DNA of 64,000 nucleotides, taken from Kitasatospora sp. NBC_01250. GTDB lineage: Bacteria > Actinomycetota > Actinomycetes > Streptomycetales > Streptomycetaceae. Shown here in pieces: positions 47,855 through 55,529 of the stretch; the stretch's first letter is position 1; each line of letters opens with the position of its first letter. Under the pieces are notes generated by a model that saw only the letters and a program-made list of their open reading frames with translations, did not search any database and was not told the origin of the DNA. The position numbers were made by a program, and so were the translations under genes. Where the stretch lies: assembly GCF_036226465.1 (NCBI RefSeq), contig NZ_CP108476.1, positions 5,580,001 through 5,644,000 on the forward strand. Direction: 5' to 3'.

Positions 47855-47995
47855 TGGGTCCTCGATCTGGTCGGCCGTCACGCGCTGGGTGGTGTGGCGG
47901 GAAAGCAAGTGGGGGGAAGCGAGTCAGGGGCCACGGTGGGCTCGCCCGTGCCGGGTGCACCGCCAGGCCCTCTCCTCGGGCAGGATGGACCGTAC

Positions 47996-48023
47996 GTGAC
48001 ACTCGTACGTACGCACATAAGCT
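47996..48023 (+). promoter_or_regulatory. Possible promoter of the epimerase gene
   Basis: -35-like GTGACA (47996-48001) and -10 TAAGCT (48018-48023) with a 16-bp spacer. Overlapping cgtacgt repeats surround it and could be an operator. Confidence 0.35.
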
Positions 48024-48041
48024 AACCGTGGAGGATGGCCG

Positions 48042-49190
48042 GTGAGTTCCCCGCCTTCGGACGTTCGCTCTGGGCTGACCGGAGGCGATCAGGACCAGGC
48101 GGACCCTGGGTCCGCCTCCCCAGCCTACGGCGGACGACCGCTGACCGTGGCCGTCACCGGCGCCGCCGGTGTCCTGGGCGAGTTGGTCACCGCCCGGCTG
48201 GTGCGATCGCCGGGGGTGCGCAAGGTGCTCGCGATCGACGACCGGCGCGGTGAGGCGGCCGGCGTGCAGTGGCGGGTGCTGGACATCCGGGACCCGGCGG
48301 TGGCCGAGCGGCTGCGCGGGGTGGACGTGGTGGTGCACCTCGCGATGGACCTGAACATGGAGTCGGACCCGCGGGCGCGCAGCGCCTACAACGTCCGGGG
48401 CGCGCAGACGGTGCTCACCGCCGCCGCGGCCGCCGGCGTGCACCGGGTGGTGCTCTGCACCTCGGCGATGGTCTACGGCGCGCTGGCGGACAACGAGGTG
48501 CCGCTGGCCGAGGACGGTGAGCTGCGGGCCACCGAGGAGGCCAGCCTGGTCGGCGACCTGCTGGAGATCGAGCGGCTGGCCCGGCGCGCCCCGCGCGCCC
48601 ATCCGGGGCTGCAGGTCACCGTGCTGCGTCCGGCGGTGGTCGTGGGCCCCGGCGTGGACACCGTGTTGACCAGGCACTTCGAGGCGCCCCGGCTGCTGGT
48701 GGTGGCCGGCTCGCGGCCCTGCTGGCAGTTCTGCCACGTGGACGACCTGGCCTGCGCGCTGGAGTACGCGGTGCTCGGCCTGGTCGAGGGGGAGGTGACG
48801 GTCGGCTGTGACGGCTGGCTGGAGCAGGAGGAGGTCGAGGAGCTCTCCGGGATCCGCCGGATGGAGCTGCCGGCCGCGCTCGCGCTCGGCACCGCGGCCC
48901 GGCTGCACCGGCTCGGCCTGACCCCGGCACCGGCCGGTGACCTTGCGTACACGATGTACCCGTGGGTGGTGTCCGGCAGCCGGCTGCACGAGGCGGGCTG
49001 GCGGCCCCGGTACAGCAACGAGGAGGTGCTGGCCGAGCTGCTCGGGCAGGTCGCCGGGAAGCACGCGGTGGCCGGGCGACGGCTGGGCGGCAAGGAGGCC
49101 GCCACCAGCCTGGGCGCGGCGGGTGCGACGGTCGCCCTGGTGGGTACGGCGGCGCTGGTGCGCCGGGCCCGCAAGCGGCGGCGGATCTGA
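48042..49190 (+). CDS. NAD-dependent epimerase/dehydratase (atypical SDR)
   Basis: A 382-residue protein with the Rossmann motif VTGAAGVLGELV (about 38-49), VVHLAMD, the serine in LCTSAMVYG, and FCHVDDLACAL. The catalytic YxxxK is not evident: the position after VYGALADNEVPLAE lacks a clear Tyr-Lys pair, so it may be an atypical, NAD-binding member. The C-terminus ends with a hydrophobic helix (GAAGATVALVGTAALVRR) and a basic tail, suggesting membrane attachment. The GTG has GGAGGA 8 nt upstream. Confidence 0.75.
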   Translation: MSSPPSDVRSGLTGGDQDQADPGSASPAYGGRPLTVAVTGAAGVLGELVTARLVRSPGVRKVLAIDDRRGEAAGVQWRVLDIRDPAVAERLRGVDVVVHLAMDLNMESDPRARSAYNVRGAQTVLTAAAAAGVHRVVLCTSAMVYGALADNEVPLAEDGELRATEEASLVGDLLEIERLARRAPRAHPGLQVTVLRPAVVVGPGVDTVLTRHFEAPRLLVVAGSRPCWQFCHVDDLACALEYAVLGLVEGEVTVGCDGWLEQEEVEELSGIRRMELPAALALGTAARLHRLGLTPAPAGDLAYTMYPWVVSGSRLHEAGWRPRYSNEEVLAELLGQVAGKHAVAGRRLGGKEAATSLGAAGATVALVGTAALVRRARKRRRI

Positions 49191-49308
49191 GGCCGGGTCC
49201 GTCCCGGGCCGCGGGGGCGGGGCCACGGAAGCCGGCGGCCGGGGTGCGGGCCGTCTTGGACGACCCGACAATTGCCGCCGCCCGCCGGACATGACCGATC
49301 ATGGGGGC

Positions 49309-49749
49309 ATGTCCGAGATTCACGACCCCATCCGCCTGCTGGCCGTCCGGGAGACCCCGCTCTCGCTGGACGAGGTGTACGCGGCGGTCGGCGACGACGC
49401 CGCCGGCGGCACCGCGATCTTCGTCGGGACGGTCCGCGACCACGACGGAGGCAAGTCGGTGGCCGCGCTGGAGTACAGCTGCCACCCGAGCGCCGAGCAG
49501 GAGATGCGGCGGATCGCGGAGAAGGTGGTCGCCGACTACCCGGTCCGGGCGCTGGCCGCCGTGCACCGGGTCGGCCGGCTGGCGATCACCGACGCCGCCG
49601 TGATCGTGGCGGTCTCCTGCCCGCACCGGGGCGAGGCCTTCGCCGCCGCCCGCAAGCTGATCGACGACCTCAAGCACGAGGTGCCGATCTGGAAGCACCA
49701 GGTCTTCACCGACGGCGAGGAGGAGTGGGTCGGCGCAGGCTCCTGCTGA
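49309..49749 (+). CDS. moaE: Molybdopterin synthase large subunit MoaE
   Basis: A 146-residue catalytic subunit of MPT synthase, which uses the MoaD thiocarboxylate to convert cPMP to molybdopterin. Conserved segments are FVGTVRDHDGGK, LEYSCHPSAE, HRVGRLAI and the active-site KHEVPIWKHQVF with its lysines. The ATG at 49309 is used; an ATG at 49291 would add six residues. It links functionally to moeZ (15.9 kb), which recharges the sulfur carrier. Confidence 0.93.
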   Translation: MSEIHDPIRLLAVRETPLSLDEVYAAVGDDAAGGTAIFVGTVRDHDGGKSVAALEYSCHPSAEQEMRRIAEKVVADYPVRALAAVHRVGRLAITDAAVIVAVSCPHRGEAFAAARKLIDDLKHEVPIWKHQVFTDGEEEWVGAGSC

Positions 49750-49988
49750 CCGGCGCCGACCTGGCGCGAGCGCGGATCCCGTCCGGAACGGGAACCCATT
49801 CGGCCGTGGAGCAGTCCTACGAATACATCCGGGGAGTGGCGTCCTGGGCCGTGCCGTGACCGCGACGGTGCCAAGGCCGTTCTCAGACCGGGCGGTTAAT
49901 GTGCTGATAGGTACGACGACGGGCTGGGAGTGGCCAGGGCGGGTCCGGCCGCCCACGACCAGCCGGGCGACGAGTGGGAGGACCGGAC

Positions 49989-50189
49989 ATGGGAGCACTG
50001 GCCTGGTTGGGTATCCCCGTCGTAGCGGGTGTGATCGCCGCCATCTGGGCGACCTGGGCGGCCCGGCCGCCGCGCGCCACCGGTGACGGCGCATCCCTCG
50101 CCGAGCACCAGCGGTTCCTGGCCGCGATGGAGCGCAGCACCGGCGCGCACCGGGTGCCGGAGGCCAGCACCGACCGTCCGGCCGCCTAG
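49989..50189 (+). CDS. 66-aa single-helix membrane protein
   Basis: Reads MGALAWLGIPVVAGVIAAIW..., one N-terminal membrane helix (about 4-24), then a soluble tail with the conserved-looking SLAEHQRFLAAMER. GGGAGGA lies 7 nt upstream of the ATG. Similar short proteins occur just before the YlbL-type protease in streptomycetes, as I recall. Function unknown. Confidence 0.7.
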   Translation: MGALAWLGIPVVAGVIAAIWATWAARPPRATGDGASLAEHQRFLAAMERSTGAHRVPEASTDRPAA

Positions 50190-50246
50190 GGCCGGTCCGG
50201 CGGTCCCGGTGCCCGGCCCGGGGGGCGCCGTGCAGCATCGGTCCCG

Positions 50247-50252
50247 TACTGT
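50247..50252 (+). promoter_or_regulatory. -10 box, leaderless type
   Basis: TACTGT with 6 nt to the ATG at 50259. Confidence 0.45.
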
Positions 50253-50258
50253 CGTTGC

Positions 50259-51341
50259 ATGCCACGCCGCTCTGCGACGATGCTCGCCGCCACCCTGCTG
50301 CTCATAGCGCTGCTCTGTGCCGCCGTGCTGATCCCCGTGCCCTACTCGCAGCTGAGCCCCGGCCCGACGTACGACACGTTGGGCGCGCAGGACAAGGCCG
50401 GCACCCCGGTGATCAGCATCGCCGGCCATCAGACCTATCCCACCACCGGCCACCTGAACATGACGACGGTCCAGGTCACCGGCGCCGACTACCAGCCCAG
50501 CCTGGTCTCGGTGGTGGTCGGCTGGCTGCGCAACGACGTGCTGGTGGTGCCGCACGACACGCTCTACCCGCAGGGGCAGACCGAGCAGCAGTCGGAGCAG
50601 CAGAACGCCGAGCAGTTCGCCTCCTCGCAGGACAGCGCCAAGACGGCCGCGCTGACCGAGCTCGGCATCCCGATCGGCAGCGAGGTGAACATCGCCGCCG
50701 TGGTGGCCGGCACCCCGGCCGACGGCAAGCTGCACGCGGGGGACCGCATCGTCGCGGTCGACGGCACGGCGGTCACCGACAACAGCCAGGTGGCCGATCT
50801 GGTCACCAAGCACGCGCCGGGCGAGAACGTGGTCTTCACCGTGGTGCCGCACGACAAGGACAGCATGAACCCGGCGCCGGGCGACGAGAGCCAGGTGACC
50901 ATCACCACGGGCAAGTCGCCGCAGACCGGCAAAGCGCTGGTCGGCATCCAGACGCAGATGGGGCACAGCTACCCGTTCAAGATCGACATCGGGCTGCAGG
51001 ACGTCGGCGGTCCGAGTGCCGGGCTGATGTTCACCCTCGGCATCATCGACAAGCTGACGCCCACCAACCTGACCGGCGGAGCCTTCGTGGCGGGCACCGG
51101 GACGATCGACGACAAGGGCAACGTCGGGCCGATCGGCGGCATCTCGATGAAGGTGATCGCGGCCCGGAACGCCGGCGCGAAGTTCTTCTTCACCCCGAGC
51201 GACAACTGCGCCGAGGCGAGCAAGGACACCCCGAGCGGGCTGCGGCTGATCAAGGTGAACACGCTGGACGACGCGCTCAAGGCGCTGGGGCAGATCCGGG
51301 CGGGGCAGGACTCGGCGCTGGCCTCCTGCTCGGCGTCCTGA
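50259..51341 (+). CDS. YlbL-type membrane-anchored PDZ/Lon-like (S16) protease
   Basis: A 360-residue protein. An N-terminal membrane anchor (about 7-25), an extracytoplasmic domain, a PDZ domain (about 130-200; VNIAAVVAGTPADGKLHAGDRIVAVDGTAV in short segments) and a Lon-like protease domain at the C-terminus follow in order. The catalytic Ser is in GGPSAGLMF (Ser near 253) and the Lys in GGISMKVIAA (Lys near 298). Such proteases act outside the membrane in quality control or cell-division responses. A TACTGT box 6 nt before the ATG suggests leaderless transcription. A 20-bp hairpin terminates it. Confidence 0.9.
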   Translation: MPRRSATMLAATLLLIALLCAAVLIPVPYSQLSPGPTYDTLGAQDKAGTPVISIAGHQTYPTTGHLNMTTVQVTGADYQPSLVSVVVGWLRNDVLVVPHDTLYPQGQTEQQSEQQNAEQFASSQDSAKTAALTELGIPIGSEVNIAAVVAGTPADGKLHAGDRIVAVDGTAVTDNSQVADLVTKHAPGENVVFTVVPHDKDSMNPAPGDESQVTITTGKSPQTGKALVGIQTQMGHSYPFKIDIGLQDVGGPSAGLMFTLGIIDKLTPTNLTGGAFVAGTGTIDDKGNVGPIGGISMKVIAARNAGAKFFFTPSDNCAEASKDTPSGLRLIKVNTLDDALKALGQIRAGQDSALASCSAS

Positions 51342-51358
51342 GCGGCCCGGCAGAGCGC

Positions 51359-51402
51359 AACCGCCGCCCGGTCCGGGGCTGACCCCGGGCCGGGCGGCGG
51401 TT
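51359..51402. terminator. 20-bp hairpin between the protease and PPA1309-family genes
   Basis: Arms aaccgccgcccggtccgggg and ccccgggccgggcggcggtt pair fully with one G-U, loop ctga. It serves the two convergent genes. Confidence 0.85.
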
Positions 51403-51437
51403 CTGGGAGCGGGCGCAGCGCCCGGGCCTTTCGCGGC

Positions 51438-52007
51438 TCAGGCGAAGGTGGCCAGCAGCGCCTTGGTCAGCCCCGGCACCAGGTCGGGACCGGTCAGCAC
51501 CTCGCGCGCCAGGTCCTTCTCGCGCAGCCGCAGCGCGATCTCGCGCTTGCCGTCGCGCAGCACGGCGGCGGTGATCCGCACCTCCTGGCGGTCGGGGTGG
51601 TTGGCCACCCAGTCGGCCAGCTGCGCCTCGGTGGCGCCGGCCGGGCGGCTCTTCTCCGCCCCCGGCGGGAGCATCAGGCGCTCGACCACCAGCGCGCAGC
51701 CCGCGACCTCCGGCGGCCAGGCGATGGTGGCCAGGAACTCGTCCAGCACGGTGTTCGGCGCCAGCTCCTCCTGCTCGACCGGGGTCAGGGCACCGGCCGT
51801 CTCGTCGTCCAGCCCGAGCTGCCTGGCCACCGCGGGGTTGGTCCGGCGCAGCTTGGCGCTGTCGACCAGGGCGAACAGGCGGGCGGGCTTGTCCCAGCCG
51901 AGCCCCGCGACGTACTCGTCGATCTCCAGGGCGGCGCGGGTGAGCGGGGTCGCGGCCGGCGGCAGGCCGTCCGTCGGCGGGGTGGGGGTGTTGGTGGCAT
52001 CGGACAT
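51438..52007 (-). CDS. PPA1309-family conserved protein
   Basis: A 189-residue soluble protein (MSDATNTPTPPTDG...). Conserved segments are LTRAALEIDEYVAGLGWDKP, RLFALVDSAKLRRTNP, LPPGAEKSRPAGATEAQLADW and EVRITAAVLRDGKREIALRLR. I recognise it as an actinobacterial family without known function. It is divergent from the UPF0182 gene, the same pairing I recall in streptomycetes. The ATG at 52007 may be preceded by a weak -10 (GAGGAT). Confidence 0.75.
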   Translation of the reverse strand: MSDATNTPTPPTDGLPPAATPLTRAALEIDEYVAGLGWDKPARLFALVDSAKLRRTNPAVARQLGLDDETAGALTPVEQEELAPNTVLDEFLATIAWPPEVAGCALVVERLMLPPGAEKSRPAGATEAQLADWVANHPDRQEVRITAAVLRDGKREIALRLREKDLAREVLTGPDLVPGLTKALLATFA

Positions 52008-52177
52008 GGCCCCATCCTCACACGTCAGCGGCCCCTTCCGGGCCCGGACCCGCGTGGGGGCGACCTGGGCCCGGGAACTCGGCGAACGGCTGATTAAGTT
52101 GCACTCGGGGGAAGTGCCCCGAAGGGCTGCTCGTCCGTGCCCGATCCGACCACAACAACAGCAGAGGTGCCGTCTTG

Positions 52178-55100
52178 GTGTTCCAGATGCCCGACCGGGG
52201 CGGGCAGGGCTTCCGGCCAAGGATCGGGCCGCCCTCCCGTCGAGCCAGGGTCCTGCTGCTCACGGTGGGCGTCCTGGTGCTGCTGTTCCTGGGGTTCGTG
52301 CTGTTCGCGGGCCTGTGGACGGACTGGCTCTGGTTCAGGTCGGTCCACTACTCCTCGGTCTTCAGCACCGAGGTGTGGACCAAGGTCGGGCTCTTCGTGG
52401 TCTTCGGGCTGCTGATGGCGGTGGTCGCCGGGCTGAACATCTGGCTGGCCCACCGGCTGCGGCCGCCGCTGTCGGCGATGTCGGTCGAGCAGCAGAGCCT
52501 GGACCGCTACCGGATGGGGGTCGCGCCCTACCGCAGGTGGCTGCTGGCCGGCATCTCGCTGGCGGTCGGCCTGATCGCGGGCGCGGCGGCGGCGGGGCAG
52601 TGGCGGCTGTGGCTGCTGTGGACCAACGCGACGGACTTCGGGGTGAAGGACAGCCAGTTCCACCTGGACGTCTCGTTCTACGCCTTCGACCTGCCCTGGT
52701 ACCAGTTCCTGCTCGGCTTCGCGTTCAGCGCGGTGGTCGTCTCGCTGCTCGCCGCGCTGCTGGTGCACTACCTCTACGGCGGCCTGCGCATGCAGGGTCC
52801 GGGCCGGCGGGCCACCACGGGCGCGCAGGGCCACCTCGCGGTGCTGCTCGGGCTCTTCGTGCTCTTCAAGGCCGTCGCGTACTGGCTGGACCGGTACGCG
52901 CTGGCGGTCAAGACCGGCTCCTACAAGGGTGTGCCGGGCTACACCGGGCTGCGGTACGTGGACGCCAACGCGTTCCTGCCGGCCAAGACGATCCTGTTCT
53001 GCGTGGCGATCATCTGCGCGCTGCTCTTCTTCCTGACGCCGATCCGGCGCACCTGGGCGCCGGCGCTGATCGGCTTCGGCCTGATGGCGCTCTCGGCGGT
53101 GCTGATCGGCGGGCTCTACCCGGCGCTCGTGCAGCAGTTCCAGGTCAAGCCGAACGAGCAGGCCAAGGAGACGCCCTACCTGAAGCAGAACATCGACGCG
53201 ACCAGGCAGGCCTACGGGATCGCCGGCAGCCAGTCCCAGCAGTACACGCCGACCGCGACGGCCGACGCCGGCTCGGTGCAGAAGGACAGCCGGACCATCT
53301 CGGACATCCGGCTGCTCGACCCCAACATCGTCTCGCCGACCTTCCAGCAGATGGAGCAGCAGCGCTCCTACTACGGCTTCCCGAGCACCCTGGACGTGGA
53401 CCGGTACAGCACGCCGGGCGGCGTCCAGGACACCGTGATCGGCGTGCGCGAGCTGAACCCGAACGGCGTCCAGCAGCACAACTGGATCAACGACCACTTC
53501 AAGTACACCCACGGCTACGGGGTGGTGGCGGCCAAGGGCAACCAGGTCAACGGCAACGGCCAGCCGGTCTTCACCGAGTCGGGGCTGCCCGCCACCGGCA
53601 GCCTGGGCGACTACCAGCAGCGGATCTACTACGGCGAGAACACCACCACGTACTCGATCGTGGGCGGCTCCAACCACGAGATCGACAACACCGCGGACGG
53701 CGGCGCGCAGACCTACCAGTACACCGGCGACAGCGGGGTCTCGCTGGACAACCCGCTCACCCGGGCCGCGTACGCGGTCAAGTTCAGCGAGCCGCAGATC
53801 CTCTACTCGGGCGCGATCACCAAGGGCGCCAAGGTGCTCTACGACCGCACGCCCAAGGAGCGGGTGGCGAAGGTCGCGCCCTGGCTGGCGATCGACGGCG
53901 ACCCCTACCCGGTGGTCGAGGGGGGCCGGCTGACCTGGGTGCTGGACGGCTACACCACCTCGGACGGCTACCCGTTCTCCTCCAGGACCACGCTGGGCGA
54001 CGCCACCAAGGACTCGCTCAGCAGTGAGCGCGGCGAGGTGGTGGGCGATGCCGACCAGGTCAACTACATCCGCAACTCGGTCAAGGCGACGGTGGACGCG
54101 TTCACCGGCCAGGTGACGCTCTACCAGTGGGACGCCACCGACCCGGTGCTGAAGACCTGGATGAAGGCCTTCCCCGGCACGGTCCAGCCGCAGAGCGCGA
54201 TCCCGGCCGACCTGCTGCCGCACCTGCGCTACCCGCAGGACCTGTTCAAGGTGCAGCGCGACCTGCTGGGCATGTACCACATGACCGACCCGAACGCCTT
54301 CTTCAACGGGACGGACATCTGGCAGGTGCCGGTCGACCCGACCAACGACAGCAAGCAGGTGCAGCCGCCGTACTACCTGACGTTGCGGATGCCGGACATG
54401 CCGGCCGCCACCTTCTCGCTGAACAGCACCTTCGTGCCCAGCGGTCGCGGCAACCTGGCGGCCTTCATGTCGGTGGACTCGGACCCCGGGCCCGACTACG
54501 GCAGGATCCGCATCCTCACCGTGCCCAGCGACAGCAACACACCGGGGCCCACCCAGGTGCAGGCGAAGTTCAACTCCGACTCCACGGTGGCCAGTCAGAT
54601 CACCCTGCTGAAGAACGGCAGCGACTCGAACCTGGACTACGGCAACCTGCTGACGCTGCCGGTGGGCGGTGGCTTCCTCAACGTGGAGCCGGTGTACGTC
54701 AAGGGCAGCGGCTCCAACTACCCGGTGCTGCAGAAGGTCCTCGCGGTGTACGGGAACGACAACGTGGCCTTCCAGGGCAGTCTGTCGGACGCGCTGACGA
54801 AGGTTCTGGGCACCGCTCCCGGGGCCACCGGGACGGCGCCGGGTGGCGGGTCCGGCACGACGCCGCCCGCACCGGGCGGCGGTGGCGGCAGCCTGGACCC
54901 GGCGCTGAAGCAGGCGCTGGACGCGATGCAGAAGGCCAATACGGACGCGCAGAACGCTTTCAAGGCGGGGGACTGGGTGGCGTACGGGGCGGCCCAGAAG
55001 GCGTTGCAGGACGCGTTGAACGCGGCGGTGGCGGCGGAGCCGAAGAGCGCCGGCGCACCGGCGCCGTCGGCCTCGGCCACGCCGTCCGCACCGTCGGCCG

Positions 55101-55183
55101 CGCCGCCCTTGGCACCGTCGCCTGCGCCGTCGTCCGCACCGCCGTCCGCACCGCTGTCCGCGGCGCCGAGTGCTTCGCCGTAG
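52178..55183 (+). CDS. UPF0182 family large membrane protein
   Basis: About 1001 residues. Seven hydrophobic helices lie in the first 330 residues (VLLLTVGVLVLLFLGFVLFAG first). A large extracytoplasmic domain of about 550 residues contains the family stretches EQAKETPYLKQNIDATRQAYG and TFQQMEQQRSYYGFPSTLDVDRY. The C-terminal 110 residues are an Ala/Pro/Ser low-complexity tail. The family is near-universal in actinobacteria and lacks a defined function. GTG 52178 is used, with AGAGGTG upstream; TTG 52175 and ATG 52187 are in-frame alternatives. Confidence 0.9.
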   Translation: MFQMPDRGGQGFRPRIGPPSRRARVLLLTVGVLVLLFLGFVLFAGLWTDWLWFRSVHYSSVFSTEVWTKVGLFVVFGLLMAVVAGLNIWLAHRLRPPLSAMSVEQQSLDRYRMGVAPYRRWLLAGISLAVGLIAGAAAAGQWRLWLLWTNATDFGVKDSQFHLDVSFYAFDLPWYQFLLGFAFSAVVVSLLAALLVHYLYGGLRMQGPGRRATTGAQGHLAVLLGLFVLFKAVAYWLDRYALAVKTGSYKGVPGYTGLRYVDANAFLPAKTILFCVAIICALLFFLTPIRRTWAPALIGFGLMALSAVLIGGLYPALVQQFQVKPNEQAKETPYLKQNIDATRQAYGIAGSQSQQYTPTATADAGSVQKDSRTISDIRLLDPNIVSPTFQQMEQQRSYYGFPSTLDVDRYSTPGGVQDTVIGVRELNPNGVQQHNWINDHFKYTHGYGVVAAKGNQVNGNGQPVFTESGLPATGSLGDYQQRIYYGENTTTYSIVGGSNHEIDNTADGGAQTYQYTGDSGVSLDNPLTRAAYAVKFSEPQILYSGAITKGAKVLYDRTPKERVAKVAPWLAIDGDPYPVVEGGRLTWVLDGYTTSDGYPFSSRTTLGDATKDSLSSERGEVVGDADQVNYIRNSVKATVDAFTGQVTLYQWDATDPVLKTWMKAFPGTVQPQSAIPADLLPHLRYPQDLFKVQRDLLGMYHMTDPNAFFNGTDIWQVPVDPTNDSKQVQPPYYLTLRMPDMPAATFSLNSTFVPSGRGNLAAFMSVDSDPGPDYGRIRILTVPSDSNTPGPTQVQAKFNSDSTVASQITLLKNGSDSNLDYGNLLTLPVGGGFLNVEPVYVKGSGSNYPVLQKVLAVYGNDNVAFQGSLSDALTKVLGTAPGATGTAPGGGSGTTPPAPGGGGGSLDPALKQALDAMQKANTDAQNAFKAGDWVAYGAAQKALQDALNAAVAAEPKSAGAPAPSASATPSAPSAAPPLAPSPAPSSAPPSAPLSAAPSASP

Positions 55184-55269
55184 GCGCTGAGCTGGGCAGC
55201 TGCGCCCGTCGCCGTTCCGGCGGTGGGCGCAGCCGGCCCGAAGACCGTGCTATGGTTAAGACACAACGA

Positions 55270-55343
55270 CGCGGGGTGGAGCAGCTCGGTAGCTCGCTGG
55301 GCTCATAACCCAGAGGTCGCAGGTTCAAATCCTGTCCCCGCTA
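55270..55343 (+). tRNA. Initiator tRNA-fMet (CAT)
   Basis: A 74-nt cloverleaf: acceptor CGCGGGG with CCCCGCT leaving C1-T72 unpaired (the initiator hallmark), D-arm GGAGCAGCTCGGTAGCTC, anticodon stem CTGGG/CCCAG with three G-C pairs and anticodon CAT, T-loop GGTTCAAATCC, and discriminator A. CCA is not encoded. A possible -10 (TATGGT, 55251-55256) lies upstream. Confidence 0.97.
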
Positions 55344-55349
55344 CTGAAA

Positions 55350-55384
55350 CCGAAGGCCCGGAGATTTCATCTCCGGGCCTTCGG
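55350..55384 (+). terminator. Hairpin terminator of the tRNA
   Basis: A perfect 15-bp stem ccgaaggcccggaga/tctccgggccttcgg with loop tttca, 6 nt after the tRNA, followed by cgtttc. Confidence 0.9.
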
Positions 55385-55467
55385 CGTTTCCCGGACGGTC
55401 CGTGCTGGTCGGTGCCGTTGTTGTCGCCGTCGCGACAAGTTTTTCCGCCGGACGTGTTGACGTCGCC

Positions 55468-55483
55468 TCTGGTCTAGTCCACC
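55468..55483. promoter_or_regulatory. DasR-like (dre) element upstream of the SARP-like gene
   Basis: TCTGGTCTAGTCCACC, 13 of 16 positions to the consensus A(C/G)TGGTCTAGACCA(C/G)T I know for DasR. TTGACG begins 14 nt before the GGTCTAG core, so the element would overlap the promoter. Confidence 0.65.
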
Positions 55484-55529
55484 GTGGGTCCACCCCGCGG
55501 GCCGCTCCCACGGGCGAGGGGAGCGGAGG

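Noticed and set aside
55270..55343. tRNA-fMet as an integration site for a mobile element
   Set aside because: No integrase, no repeat of the tRNA 3' end downstream, and the following genes have normal host composition.
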